DNA of 64,000 nt from Sipunculus nudus. Its lineage: Eukaryota; Annelida; Sipuncula; Golfingiida; Sipunculidae. The notes beneath the pieces are model-generated. The model was not told where the DNA came from and did no database searches. It saw nothing but the letters and a program-made list of their open reading frames with translations. The stretch is from assembly GCA_026874595.1 (NCBI GenBank), contig CM049307.1, forward strand, positions 27,252,362 through 27,316,361, in the 5' to 3' direction. A program made the translations under genes and the position numbers. This document shows, in pieces, positions 1 through 12,777 of this stretch. Numbering within the stretch: the first letter of the stretch is position 1; each line of letters opens with the position of its first letter.

Positions 1-532
1 CATGAATGTATGTTGTTTTCAAATTATTGGTAAATTTGATATTTTAATTAGCTGGTTATACTGATTATCATATACTTTTGTACATTTTTGTTGTTGTTGT
101 AACAGAAAATCCAAATCTTTCAAATGATCTCAGCTAACAATGTTATTTGCTTAATGTTTTCTTCCTAGTAATCATTATTTCATCCAGATATACCATACGC
201 TGGTCACATTGTAGGATATCCTATCTGCTCTCATTTACATCAATACCTTTACACTGGACTCATCAAGTGTGACACCTGTTTGGGAAGAAGGAAATATGAG
301 GGGCAGTTGCATCTGGAGTGTGATAGGGGATTGGAGCAGGTTCAGCACCAGAGAAATTTAAGTAGCCATACCAACACTCTGTCTCCTTAGGTAGACACTC
401 AAATGTGGACTGGCAGTATACAACACTTTGGCTCAATATTAATTATAATCAATCTAAATTCACTGGCCAGCATTTCTGGTCATTTAGAGAAACTGAAAAT
501 TTAAATTTTGTGTTGTTTTGTTTTCCCTGTAG

Positions 533-585
533 GAGAAATCCTACAATATGACTGAATCCCACGACATGACGGAGCGTGTACGCAG
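533..585 (+). CDS. candidate small internal exon
   Basis: A pyrimidine-rich tract (tgttttgttttccctgtag) precedes this 53-bp segment and CAG|GTATAC follows it, so both splice sites look usable. Only one frame is open; it reads EKSYNMTESHDMTERVR and leaves two bases (AG) for the next exon. The segment looks more GC-rich than its surroundings. I do not recognise the peptide. The reading frame also stays open for about 30 codons past the donor, so the exon end is uncertain. Acceptor and donor pairs around an open frame are expected by chance in 64 kb, so this is a suggestion only. Confidence 0.27.
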
Positions 586-2204
586 GTATACAGAATTTAT
601 TACTGAGTGTTCATGTTTTAGCATTACTCTAGATACTCTACTAGAAAGAAGTAATTACATCTTTATGACTCTATGAGTGAGGCTGTCTGCAGAACATCAG
701 GTTGTTATGTAATCAAGTGTGATTCCAGAGACAGCAGAGTGATCAATAAGATTATCAAAACTCCCCACAAAGAGATCCTGCCCAGTCACACATGGCAGAA
801 TGGGAAATTAAATCTTACAGCAACAGGTAAACAATAACCCACATCTGATGTCACTGCTGACTGGAGAAACCCAGCTAAAAGGTCAAGGCCAGTAGAACTG
901 TGTCGGAAGCATTTAGACACATGTATAAACACGACAAAAAGCAAAACAAACTAGACATACACTGAGTGGAGGGTTAAAGTGCAGTATAGAAAACCCTCCT
1001 TATACACTTTCTTTTGGATGGAAAGGATCTTTTTATGCTCATATAGAGAAGGTTCTTGATGATTTCATCAACCATAACAGAAAGGATAAAAATCACTTAA
1101 AAATAAGACTGCACCAAAGGGAAAACTAGGGAATGAGCAAAGAGTGTCAGGTACCTCTACCGCATTCTACCAAGAGCAATATAAATATCGCTAGTTAACT
1201 TGAACATTAAGTCTGCTGATTAAGTGAAGTGAAAAATCACTCTATAAAACTGTCAGCAAGGTTGCTGTTTTAATTATGAAGCCCTACTTGCTGAGCATGA
1301 ACTGGCCTTGCAGTAGTCAGAAGATTAATTTGATTTTATTTCATAAGCAGCTAATTGAGGTTACACATGTTTGTGAGGAAACAAAGGATCATGTGAGGTG
1401 AACCTCCGGGGAAAAAAATTATCCCAGGTCTGCATCTGGATCAACTTGTCAAGTTAATTAGTGTTTCATTGTACCAGTATCAATCAACAAAACCAAGGCT
1501 TCAACAACATGATAACACCATCTATTATCATTTTAATAATCCTGTTAACACATAAATAATGACAAATACATCTTTCTGCTTTGGTGACGGAGGTAACTAA
1601 AGAATTAATCATGCAAGCACTTTAGAGCGGCCAAATTTTAAATAACTGAGCAATCAAAAACTCTAGTCACGCTAAATAAATCACCATTGAACCCAAACAT
1701 TAACAGGATAATTCATGGTGTTTTGTATGAAACTTTATTCGAAATGGACCAACCATTGTAACATTTCCCACCACTGAGCAGAGATTCCTTTAAATAAATA
1801 TGATAGCAGTGAAAGAAATATTTTGATGAGGCAGATAACTTTTCATTTTATGATTTAAAGCAAAATATCTATTAAGCAACCCTGACCACTGACAAGCCAT
1901 GTATCTTAAACTTTTCACATATCTTTCATAATTTTGAATTTCAGATGCAAAGAAAAAGCTACACAAAAAATCAAATTATGTAAATAAAAATAAGAGGCAT
2001 ACTATTCCAAGTTAGGATAAGTATCAAAATATCAAATTTCTTTTTATCTTTAATTTTATGTTCTTGCCACAGAATAAAAATACATTCCACTTAAAAGGTC
2101 AGGAATGGTTAAAACTGCTGTTACAAACAGTTTTAATGTATGCTGTTAAGGTTTTTATTTTTTATCCTTCCCTAGCCATAATAAGATATCATTTTACAAT
2201 TAAT
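586..2204. other. AT-rich stretch with no recognised feature
   Basis: Multiple stops occur in all frames apart from one open segment of about 54 codons on the + strand near 673-837, ending close to a CAG|GTAAAC site. I see no repeat shared with the rest of the window and no RNA gene. Confidence 0.5.
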
Positions 2205-2206
2205 TT

Positions 2207-2415
2207 AGTTCTGGGAAAATGAGAATACATGTTGTTCCTGGAAAAAAAACAGAATTCTCATTTCTCCTGGGAAAAAATGAGAATCAAGAGATTTCATAAA
2301 TTGATTTCTGTTTTTCTTGGGAAGAATGAGAATTCTCATTTTTCCCTGGAAGAATAGGAAATCTCATTTTTTCCAGGAAAGATTGTAATTCTCATTCCTC
2401 CTTGGAAGATTCTGG
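2207..2415. repeat. cluster of palindromic repeats around GAGAATTCTC
   Basis: Four to five degenerate copies of a CCTGGGAAAAATGAGAAT unit occur in alternating orientation. The clearest pair, at about 2319-2350, reads TTGGGAAGAATGAGAATTC followed by its near-perfect reverse complement and would fold into a long hairpin. Neighbouring copies at about 2212, 2240, 2268, 2355 and 2390 repeat the same half-sites. No coding frame runs through it. It could be a fossil foldback element or a hairpin-prone minisatellite; I cannot tell which. Confidence 0.75.
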
Positions 2416-5119
2416 ATCTTCCAAGATCCTCATGCTTCCCTGGACATATATGTACCTACAGCTGCACACGAAGCAGCAACCACTACCAAACACTATAAGC
2501 CCTTTATCCACCCACATACAAACTATACATACACCCCACATACAAGGTAACTGACCTGCTGATTATGGATACATGATCTAAATGAGACACATTTGTGTAT
2601 CAGACCGAGTACCATTCTGTGCACTCACTGAGTCATACTGGTGTACTTGCATGAGACCCTGTCTTCAATTACCTAAGATATGGTACAACATCTAACACAT
2701 TTATCCCCTTATTACTCATAATGATACCTAAACTACAATAACATGTATAAGTTTCCCCAGATGAGAATAAATAAGAAACTCTTGTTAGGACTGAAGTTTC
2801 CACCACAGCAGCGCAGTGTTGGCTGGCAGCCAGGTCATATCCTCTGTCCTGCCATCAACTCAAGTAGCAGCCTGATTAATCTGCTTGTGTCCACTTATCT
2901 GTCTGGACTGTTAGAATATCTGAACTCACCCTAGATCCTATTATTCCTATGGATTCTATCATTAACCTAATGCAGAGCATATTTTAAGGCCTCAGATCAT
3001 GTATATATTTGGTTTGTTTTGCTGCACACTTCCCAGTCATGCACTGACTTGTCCATCCAGTACACACATTGTAATAATCATGATTGGTCTGGAAAATTGG
3101 CTGTAACTGAGAACACAAGGTTCTATCAAAGACTAATGGTTGTCAGATAAGTACTTGACATGGTGATATACTAGCAACAGTTTTCATCTGTTACAGCTGT
3201 TTTAACCCTTTTTATTATAGGTCTTCTGCTGGTTTATTCATGCTATATTGTGTCCCAGTCTTCTGATGTTTTATTACAAACAGGTTATACCAACATTTTC
3301 TGGTACAGCAAGCAGTACAGTGATAAACAGGAAGGACTGAGCTGCAAATTCAGTGTAAACACATGTGCATACATATGGTTTTACATGTACCCTGGGAACA
3401 TTTTATGGGCAACTGTTAATTATACCTCACTAACAGTTCAAATTTTTAAACCCCTGACCAAGGAAATGAAATTCAAAATAAACAGAGCTTGTTGTGCGCA
3501 TTATATGCTACCTTGACTGTCAAAAAGATATTGCTCTTATGTTTACACCATCACCCCAATGTCAAAAAGTGAAGGTGGCATCAAACATGACATCAACAGT
3601 CACCCTCATCAATCATGTTGGTGGCTCACTCTGTACAATGGCACTAGGCAGCAGATTCACCCAGTCCTTTCTATACTGTTTCACAATAAATAATAATGAT
3701 ATAACTTGTTTTGTGGTTTGCAGTGCCTTCACATTTTCCGTGCATTTTTTTTTTTTTATTTTTACTGAGAAAGCAAACAAAAATTAACATATACAATTAT
3801 AACAATATATAACAAACTATGACAACATGTCTGTTTGCAAAGATATTGACAAAATATCTTATATTTTCAGTAGTAAGAATGACAGGAACGAGATTTCTTT
3901 TAATTTATTTATTGTGTGATTTGTGCTGTGAACCACTGTTTTATAAAAAACACTTTTTATCAGAAAATTGGTTCTTGTGTTTTTATTTTTTTTAAATATT
4001 AGACAAATTAACCCCTATGCATCCTCCCCTTAAACAATACATTCCCATATGCAAATGCTTCCACTAATGAAAACTTCAAGCAGACATGAATGTGTGTGCA
4101 TGTGTTTGTTGAACACAATGTGAAGAAATGTCATTAACAGGTGGGTCTAGCAGCAAAGAAAATATCATCAAAGTTGATCAGAAATTAAATCAAAATGTAT
4201 ATCCAGAATAATTTTTGTTTTTCATATGTAAATCTGTAATGAGTGATTTCATATCTGATGCTGACTTTTATTACTTATTTACATGATATATTAAAATTAA
4301 ATAAAATCAGGGAGGTGATCTTGTTATGGTACATGAGACACTTTCAGTGCTGTACTGTTCAAAAAGCGTAAATGACAGACATTTTGTTCTTGTTGTCCTT
4401 GTGGGGTTTGTTGACAACAGCTGTTTCCTAACAGACAAATGTCCAAGATATGGTAGAGAACATCATGGTGATCTGCCAGTTCCACCTCAGCAGGTAGGTG
4501 ATACAACAAGCTGCCCCTGACCTTGAGCTATATGCTGAACATTTACAGATAAACAAGTTGATGATTACACTCACTCAAACATTAAACCCTAGAGTGCTCA
4601 CTCAAGAATACTGCTACTGCTGCACAAAACACTCATTTACTGGAGAAATTGATGAGTGGCCCATAGCTCACAACTCAATTTCAATTAAAATACCCTTTCC
4701 ACCTGACTGGTGATAAATTAGCAAAACACACACAATAGCATGTCAGAGTCAAAGTGTCTATGGTCACATAATCTCTCTAGTATATCCAGGCACAAAAATT
4801 GTAACACTTGGCTTATATTAACCATAAATATTCTCTTCTCAGTATAAGCACTTACATGAATACCTGAGTACTCATGTCCCTGTGATTTCAACCCATTACT
4901 GATGTCCTATATCAGGGAGATAGTACTGGTGCAGGCCTGTATATTAAGGCATATACTATAGTTGTGGATTGTTTAATCTTTAATCTTATATTTCTAATCC
5001 ATTTTAGATGCTTCTGCTTCTGCAGGTTGTAAAGCATACCCTTATGATATGGTAGAACAAAAGTGGAAAACTGAATAAAAAAATAGAACAAAAGCAGGAC
5101 TGAAACTGCACACACCAAA
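2416..5119. other. mostly unique AT-rich DNA
   Basis: Open frames of 60-97 codons here have no recognisable motif and lie within chance length for AT-rich DNA. A T-rich run sits at 3745-3759. One candidate exon (4435-4493) is listed separately; nothing else is supported. Confidence 0.5.
4435..4493 (+). CDS. candidate small internal exon
   Basis: The tract ctgtttcctaacag precedes and CAG|GTAGGT follows this 59-bp segment. In phase 0 it reads TNVQDMVENIMVICQFHLS, an amphipathic-helix-like peptide, with AG left over. The leftover AG joins in frame to the candidate exon at 15815-15881, giving AGG (Arg). Against it, a second + frame and a minus frame are also open here, so the open frame alone says little. 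Not recognised. Confidence 0.25.
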
Positions 5120-5765
5120 CAAGGGACCCATGGGTCACGGCGCTCAGCTGATCATGATTGGACTATAAATGTATCACCATTGTGATACTATATTCAGTTG
5201 ACAAACTTTATGAATATCATGGACATGTTGGGCTATTATAAAGGAATATAATGTAATAAGTGAGTAAATGATGTATGAAATAACCTGACTGATGAATTAA
5301 TATGAAGTAAATATAGTGGTTTATTTTTTATTTATTTGGGAGCTGTTGAAAATAGCAATATATTTGAGCAAATATGAATGCAATGACAGTACACTAAGCA
5401 TTAGTAGAATGATGATAAGGCTATTTTTTGAAGGATCTATAGTGTATGGAAGTCCGCAAGATTTCAATTTGACAGATATAATGTTATGATTAACTTTGCT
5501 GAAGAGGGATTTATGAATTGTGACTGTATCTCATGATAGGTCTTGACAAGGTATATTATATTGATGCCCACCACGTCTACATATTACACAATATTGATAT
5601 AATTTCTGGCATGTACATAGGTAACAAATAGTTATACAATATATAAAAATATGAATATATCTGATTCATCTTGTTCTCGTTTACTGAGGCTGACATTTGG
5701 ATGGGGTTCGGAGAAGGGAACAGTGTGGGCAGCAAGGAGGATTGGATGTAGAGAGAAAAGGAGAT
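5120..5765 (+). mobile_element. Helitron-like element HLE-1, 5' block
   Basis: It begins CAAGGGACCCATGGGTCA, containing the 12-bp palindrome GACCCATGGGTC, followed by the subterminal motif GCTCAGCTGA at 5142-5151. That motif is the inverted complement of the TCAGCTGAGC found at every 3' end of this family. The block aligns along about 640 bp with 53320-53965, including shared stretches such as atcatggacatgttgggc and gattcatcttgttct. No coding capacity is visible. Its 3' end is not adjacent; the hairpin end at 11571 is the likely partner, with another element inserted between. Confidence 0.7.
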
Positions 5766-6086
5766 AGAGAGAGAGGGGATGGAGCATTCAACAGTACTTA
5801 AACACCTAGAAGGTTAAAATCTTGAACATTATGAAAGGTTGATAAAGTCTGAAAGAAAGAGGTAGTCTAGGCCATGGTTGGTTGGTATGATTGAAGAAAT
5901 TGTTGCAAATAATATTCTGAGATCTGACCATGCGTTTCCATTGGATACCTTTTTGACAGGCTGTTGACAGTTCAACATTTTACACATTTGTCTGAGATCC
6001 AATTTTTATAATAAACTTTTTTTTCTATTTTATGATATGTATACAGTTGCTATTAAGTCCCCACTCCACAGGTGGAAGGACTTGAT

Positions 6087-6101
6087 GGGGGGGGGGGGGG
6101 G
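6087..6101 (+). repeat. poly-G tract
   Basis: An uninterrupted run of about 15 G at the centre of the ggacttg..ggtggttatgatggg module. The same position is G-rich in related modules at 7529-7540 and 10661-10681. Confidence 0.95.
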
Positions 6102-6613
6102 TGGTTATGATGGGAGTTACAATGCCTCTGTCTCTCTGTATATATTTTCTTCAAATTTATCAAATTTTATGCTATAGCAATAGAACTATTGTTCACAGTG
6201 CCAAGGTGCAAGGACTTAGTGGGGTGGGGGAAGGGGATGGTGGGAGTTACAATACCCTTGCATATACATACAGGATATGAAATTTAATTAATCAGTGCTT
6301 ACAGGAAAAAAAAGTTTATTTATAATTATTTAATATTTAAAACAGGCAGAAAGCTAGAGAAACAAAGCAAATCATTTTAATTCCCATTCTTCTGAGCCAG
6401 GAAATTATGAACAATTTTTACATAAATTCCTTTTTCTATAACATCATTTTTTCTAGGTTTGAAAATGTAACTATACATTTAGAGTATAACATATATATGT
6501 GAATATTTCAGTTGATTCACATTTCTAAATTGCATCAACATATATATCTAATAAATCAGGTTTATAGTACCTGTCAACAGAATGGGGTGGAGGGAGGAAG
6601 GGAGGCATAGGGG

Positions 6614-6614
<1 letters not shown>

Positions 6615-6669
<55 letters not shown>

Positions 6670-6670
6670 C
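6615..6670. repeat. (GA)n microsatellite
   Basis: An almost pure GA dinucleotide run of about 50 bp continues as GA-rich imperfect sequence to about 6710. The Arg/Glu-rich frame on + and the Ser/Leu-rich frame on - are artefacts of the repeat. Confidence 0.97.
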
Positions 6671-7528
6671 TAGACTACCAGAGAAAGAGAGAAAGGGAAA
6701 GAAATAGAGGAGAAAGGCTCTCTGGTAATTACTGCCTGACCCAGCCTGAACCAGACACTCACAGAAGCAGTAGGCAAGGAGTGAAGGTGTTATGTAACAG
6801 CCTAGCATTCTGTTAACCAGTGACTTGATGTAAACATTCAAGACATGGTGCCATTAATATGGGTCACTGTGCTCAGCTGAAGTTGACCTTGAAGGTAAAA
6901 TCTAAAATAATATCAAATGGAGATCAAGACTAAGAAGTAAAGATAATATGATTGGTTTGTATTGATGAGTTAAAAATTGTTGCAAATAATATTTTATGAC
7001 CAAACCATGCATTCTCTAATGTCAAAACTGAAGCATGTGAGCAGTTTGTGAACATAAGATGTATATTATTACCATGATCATTGGCTGGCTTTTTGATAAA
7101 TTGTTGACAGTTCAGTAGTTTACACATTTGCTCAACTGGATCTATTTTACATAATATATATTATTAACCCTTTACTGTTTACATTTATTTTGGATTTCCG
7201 ACAAATTCTGACACTATTTATATTTACACTAACAGCCATATCTTTTCAAGCTTTTTTTGTATCTTTATCAAATTTTCAACAGTTCCCACTAAGAGGGTTT
7301 GCTGAAGATTATTGAAAATCATGAAACTTAGAAATAAAATGCAATATTTTTGTCCTGAAAGAATCTATACATATCATGGCATTCTAGTTGCCCATTTAGA
7401 GTGCTCTTTAGTGGCTTGTAAACAGTAAAGGGTTAAATATATGTATTTTTTATTTTATAAAATGTATACAGTTGAAATATAACTGATATCCCCAGTCCCC
7501 AGATGCAAGGACTTGGTGGTGGTGGTGA

Positions 7529-7540
7529 GGGGGGGGGGGG
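7529..7540 (+). repeat. poly-G tract
   Basis: A run of about 12 G following a (GGT)n-like stretch, in the same module position as the run at 6087. Confidence 0.93.
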
Positions 7541-8001
7541 CTGGAATGATGGGAGTTACAACATCTCTGTATTAATATAGTGTATATACATATAGGATTT
7601 TCACTTAATTCAACAATACTTACAGGATAAAATAGTTCATTCACAATTACATAATATTTAAAAAAGGACAGACAGACTGTTAGACAATCAAAGCTGATAA
7701 TATATTTTAATATTTTGAAGTTCTTTATCTGCAATATTACACATCTGAATATATAAGTTGCTTTCAAATTTCAGACTTTAATAGCTTAAATCCATACACA
7801 TACAGCATATGAAAGTTATTTAAAGTGCTTACAGGAAAAATTTCATAATTAATATATATATTTAATGATAATGGAGAGATGATGGACAGAGCTGATCACT
7901 TTATGTTCCATTCTCCTGAGGCAAGACTATGTTTCAATTTGATCTTAATTCTTCTAAACCAATTATTTTTCAAATTAAAAAAAAATTGTACACATTTGCA
8001 A

Positions 8002-10613
8002 CAAGGGACCTATGGGTCACGACGCTCAGCTGTTATATATGATAAAAAAATATTTTTTAGAAATGAGGCACATGCTGGTTTTGTGTGGTAATAAATATAA
8101 GCTGTATTATGAGTTGTATGTATGATTTTGATAGTATCTTTGGAGACAGGGAAGAGGATTGATTTCATTTATTTTATTAACAAATGGAGTGCTATTGTCA
8201 CACAGATTTTGACTTGGCCATATAACTTATAAGCAGAACATATAATATAAGAGTTTAACTATTTATTAAAAAAACTACAAATATTGTCCCAAATATAATT
8301 TTTATTAAAAATAATAAGAGAATCATATGATTTTTTAAAATGAAATATAACTGATATGATTATTAAAATAATATTAAAGAATATATTCATGAATGCATTC
8401 ATGAATACATTTTGTAAGTATTTGCACGAGTATTCATATACTTTCATTTTTACCTGAATTCCCATTCTTTATGCAAGAAATTTTATAATGGAGTACATAA
8501 TCAAATTCGTATTTAAATACAATTACAAAGTATTTGCACCATGTCTGGTATTTATTCAGTTTTCACCAAACAATGATTTTGAGAATCCAGAATATACAAA
8601 ATTCACACATTTAAATAATGATCATAAGTACCTGGTTTTATGGCTTTTATTTATATTAAAAAATAACTGTAAAAAATTCATTTTGGACTAATTTCACATC
8701 AATGTACACACTAGACACAGTAGGAATCTAGATTAATATTATCAACTGCATCTTTGTCTATCATTAATTTCCTTCATATAATCCCTAATGATTAGTAATG
8801 AATAATATGATTTACTTCTTTACCATTAAAAATGAACTGAAAAATGCCATAGGTGACTGCATGGTGTTATTTGGAATATGTGACATTCTACCCATCGATA
8901 CAAGATTCTTATATCATCAGTAACTGCAAGTTAATTTCCTGTTATTATAAACTAACAAATTCCTTTTCTATTTTTCTTTAATTTGTTATTAAAAACCAAT
9001 AAAAATTTATTAATTTATTGTTTATTGTTATGTTGTTGGTTAAAACTACTAGATGAGTTGGGTTGGACACCTGGATCAACTGTGGCTGGCCATAAGCTGC
9101 CTGGATTCTCGCCTCAAGCGTGCATAATTTGATGAAAGGTCAACAAGGTCAACATACAGGTGACTCAAGAGGGGCTGGAGAGAGCCAAAGTCTGACAGGG
9201 TCTCATAAAAAACATTAATAAAAGCTACAATATTTGGCCAATTTCTTTCAGCTTTCTAAACTAAAAAGCTGAAATCCTTATGTGTGCATGATATGAAAAT
9301 TATATCAACAGTGCTCTCAGGAAACAAACGTGCCATGGTCACAGTTGGGCAAAATTTAAGGTACTAATTTTATATTTATACTAATAACTTATAAAATTTG
9401 AAAAATTCAGAACTAATTTTGGGTATTCAATTGAATCTTGATTAAATAATGTTACATCCCTGACAATAAAATCTCTAGCTTCAGCAATGCCCTTGTTAAG
9501 GGAGTAAATATATTTCTTGATTTTTTACAAAGTGCATTATGTTTGGGCCCATAACTTAAAAAAAATACACAATACTGACATCATTTCTGGCATGTGCATA
9601 GCGAATGTATAGAAAAATATGTATATTATATATGATCAAAGTCAGATCAGTGGTTTTGATATTAGGCAGTCTTAAAGTGTAACAATGAGTTTTTAATGGA
9701 AAAATGAAGTTTTTCATTGATATCTCGAAGGAATTAAGTCCTAGTGACCAAATTCTTGGCATGGTAGGGGATTTTGGAGAAATCTAACTGTATGCCAAAT
9801 TTAAGGAACTTAGGGCTGAAGCTCGGGAGCTGAGCTCTAGCAAACTGCATAACACTAGCAATATGTGACATGGTGCTTGAAAACTTGAATTAAATCTACA
9901 GTTTTTGATCAACTGGTTTCAAATTTTTGGTGTTAACAGTTGAAATGCTAACAAAAACATGCTGTGAAAATTAAATCCACAGCAGTTACAGCAAAAAAAC
10001 GTGCCATGGTCAAAATTGGGCAAAATTTAAGGTACCAATTTTTTATTTTTGCTAATATTTTAAAAAATTTAAAAGATTATGATCTAATTTTGGGTATACA
10101 ATTTAATTTTGATTAATAAAAGTAATATTACTGGAAAAAAAGTGCTTAGCTTTAACAAGTTTTGTGTTAAGTGATAAAATTTCTTTCCTGATTATTTACA
10201 AAATGCATTATGTTTGGGCCCATAACTTTCTTAAATTATATAATACAGACCTAATTTCTGGCATGTACATAGGAATTATATAGAGGATTATTTATAGGAA
10301 ATATGAGGAAAAACAGATGAGTGGTTTTGATATTAGGCAGTCCTGAAGTGTGAAAATAGGTTTTTAATAAAAAATTGAGGTTTTTCCTTAATTTCTCAAA
10401 GGAATGAAGTCGCAAAGACCCAGTTTTCGGCTTGGTAGGAGATCTTGGGGACATCTAACATTATGCTGAATTTTGGATTCCTAGGTCTTACGGTTTCAAA
10501 ACGTGCCACATCTACGGACGGACGGACGGACGGACGGACGGACGGACAGACGGACGGACGACGGACAATGGATCACGACTATAGCTCAGATGACTTATAG
10601 TCAGCTGAGCTAA
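8002..10613 (+). mobile_element. Helitron-like element HLE-2 (nested)
   Basis: The 5' end is CAAGGGACCTATGGGTCA with the subterminal CGCTCAGCTG motif. The 3' end carries an (ACGG)n tract (10514-10565) followed by a terminal hairpin: TAGCTCAGATGAC (10582-10594), a 5-nt loop, GTCAGCTGAGCTA (10600-10612), then CTAA. The flanks are A on the left and T on the right, as Helitrons prefer. Internally two copies of an 'acgtgccatggtc..ttgggcaaaatttaagg' module lie 671 bp apart (9328 and 9999). The longest open frames are about 68 codons, so it is non-autonomous. It appears inserted into HLE-1. Confidence 0.75.
10514..10565 (+). repeat. (ACGG)n microsatellite
   Basis: About twelve ACGG/ACAG units lie immediately upstream of the 3' hairpin of HLE-2. 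Shorter tracts occupy the same position at 11496-11523 and 56175-56218, so the tract is a structural part of the element. Confidence 0.95.
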
Positions 10614-11571
10614 TAAAAACTAATGTCCCAGTGAACAGGTGCAAAGGATCAATGGCAGCCGGGGGAGGGGGGGGGGGGGGGGATGGTGGGATTAACAACA
10701 CTTTTGCATATACATTTAGGGCAAACAAAGCCTGATCTCCAACTCTGTTGAGGCTGGAAAATAATAAACACATGTTTGTATAAGATCCTCATTTTTTTAT
10801 TTTAAGTTTAATTTCTATACATTTCCAATATAACATATATTTCTGAATATAAAAGTTGATTCATAATTCTAAACTGCATCATCATAAATCTCAATCTTGT
10901 CATATAAAACCACATCATGCATACAAATGTATATTTATATATTCAAGGGGGAGATTGTGATATGAGAACAATTGTACACCTGTCACAGCAGGGGATCTCC
11001 CCCAGTGACTGTAACAAATCAGGAACCCTGGCATAGCTGACTTCCAGTGACCTGGAGTGGTCTACCTGCATCTGGAACAAAGCAAGTGACTACAATGGAG
11101 CCTCAAGAAAAAAATTCAATAAATAGCCTTATTTTCAACCTTTTATTTTCAAATTTCAGATTTAAACAAATTAAATACTTATGTTTACATGCTGTGAAAA
11201 TTAAATAAACAGTACTCAGGAAAAAAACGTGCCATGGTTAAAGTTGGGTAAAATTTAAGGTACTGATTTTATGTTTATGCTAATAACTTATAAAATTTAC
11301 AAAATGCAGATCTAATTTTGGGTATACAGTTGAATATTAATTAAACAAAGTTATATACTTGAAAAAAATTCCCTAGCTTCAATAATTTTCATGTTACGTG
11401 AGTAAATATTTTTCCTGATTTTTTACAAAGTCCATAATGTTTGGGCCCAAAACTTAAAGAAATTAAACTTTACAGACTTAATTTTGGACGCCAGGACGGA
11501 CAGACGGACGGACGGACGACGGACAATGGACCACGACTATAGCTCAGTTGACTTAGAGTCAGCTGAGCTAA
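10614..11571 (+). mobile_element. likely 3' portion of HLE-1
   Basis: This resumes the poly-G module (G-run 10661-10681), followed by a segment similar to 6410-6560, another acgtgccatggtt module (from 11227) and a short ACGG tract. It ends with the terminal hairpin TAGCTCAGTTGAC (11540-11552) / GTCAGCTGAGCTA (11558-11570), one wobble pair in a 13-bp stem, then CTAA. The continuity of module type across HLE-2 is what suggests it belongs to the element starting at 5120. Confidence 0.6.
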
Positions 11572-12777
11572 AAATTATTCATGCACATTCTCAATAAACG
11601 ACTGTGAAAGCAAATATTGATGAGAACATATATAATTGATATTTAAATGGTACTTAGTTTGTAAATTTTTTTTTTTTTTGTGATCACAGAGCACACCTAG
11701 CCTTTCTTTTTCCTTATGAGACAACAAGTCTAATTTCACAGCAGTTCCCCACATTTTGAAACTGAATATCACAAAAAAGGTAGGAAAAAAATATTTGAAG
11801 AAAAAAGGTTCTGTGATAAAAAAAAAAAAAAAAAAAACTGGAATAGGTATGATTTCTGGACAGCCTGATTCTGCACTTGGGCCTCAACATCAGACCACAC
11901 TATGCGTCCAGTATATTATTTAGCACAGCTGTTTTCACCTGCTAGCACACCTGAAACTGTCACAGAACCTACAAGACACTGACACTTTCCATTCAATAAA
12001 TTTAAGCTACCTGGATCCAAATTTAACAGCTTTTTTTTATTCTTTTTATTTCTACATTATTTTATTGATGAGTCATAAGTCATAGGTATACATGAGAAGG
12101 CACCTTTCCTTAATTATACCTATATGATTTGTTGAATGTTTAATGCTCAGCAGAACCCTTCTTGTAATGTTTTGTGAATCTTCCATTCAATTAGCATTAG
12201 GTTCAAAGTAATAAATTCTTTATGATCCAATTTAATTTAAAAACATAATTTTTCACATAACATAATATTCGCCTGAGCAAGATGGTCGTAAACTGTTCAA
12301 TATATTACACGGAATTCTGTCAAATGACTGGCAGGATTTAAAGTTTTCCACATCCTATTGTGCCAATGCTTTTTCATTCAAGCATCAAATGTTACTCGGA
12401 GCTGTCTGTTAACACACCCTAAATCTCAAGTCCAGCTACAGCACTATCATGATCTTCATTTGACGCTGACATGGGAAACTACCATTTATTAAAGGTGTTA
12501 TAGTAAGAGATACCAGTAATATGAGAGAGTCTAAGCACATTTTTAAAGCCAGACATCTTTCATTCAAGGTGAAAAATTCACCTAGTCCTTGCTCTATAAG
12601 GAAGAAGACACTGAAGATATAGCAATTCCTGAATTTCACAAATGCAGCATTACCATGCAATATTTAGGTATGTGTTGATTTTAAGGGCAGTGTATTTTAC
12701 TCATATGTATAATTAGTGTAAACCCTTTGACTTTTCGGGAACAAGATTAAACTAAGTAAAAGGTATTTTAGACAAAA
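11572..12777. other. AT-rich spacer
   Basis: No repeat ends or convincing frames are seen. A-rich and T-rich runs occur at 11669-11680 and 11817-11838. Confidence 0.5.

Larger units (their letters stand above)
5766..8001 (+). repeat. duplicated internal modules of HLE-1 with poly-G tracts
   Basis: Two related modules of roughly 1.07 kb follow each other. Both carry ttgttgcaaataatatt (about 5901 and 6975), then tgttgacagttca, then a gcaaggactt..gg motif with a G-run and gggagttacaa. G-rich versions lie at 6061-6116, 6200-6260 and 7490-7560. A further copy of the same module resumes at 10620-10720, beyond HLE-2. The arrangement fits tandem module amplification inside a non-autonomous element. 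Open frames here are repeat by-products. Confidence 0.6.

Noticed and set aside
640-837. + strand open segment ending near GCAACAG|GTAAAC
   Set aside because: There is no pyrimidine-rich acceptor and no phase partner, and the length is within chance.
6548-6841. 97-codon minus frame with Ser/Leu repeats and 67-codon + frame with Arg/Glu repeats
   Set aside because: Both are created by the GA microsatellite.
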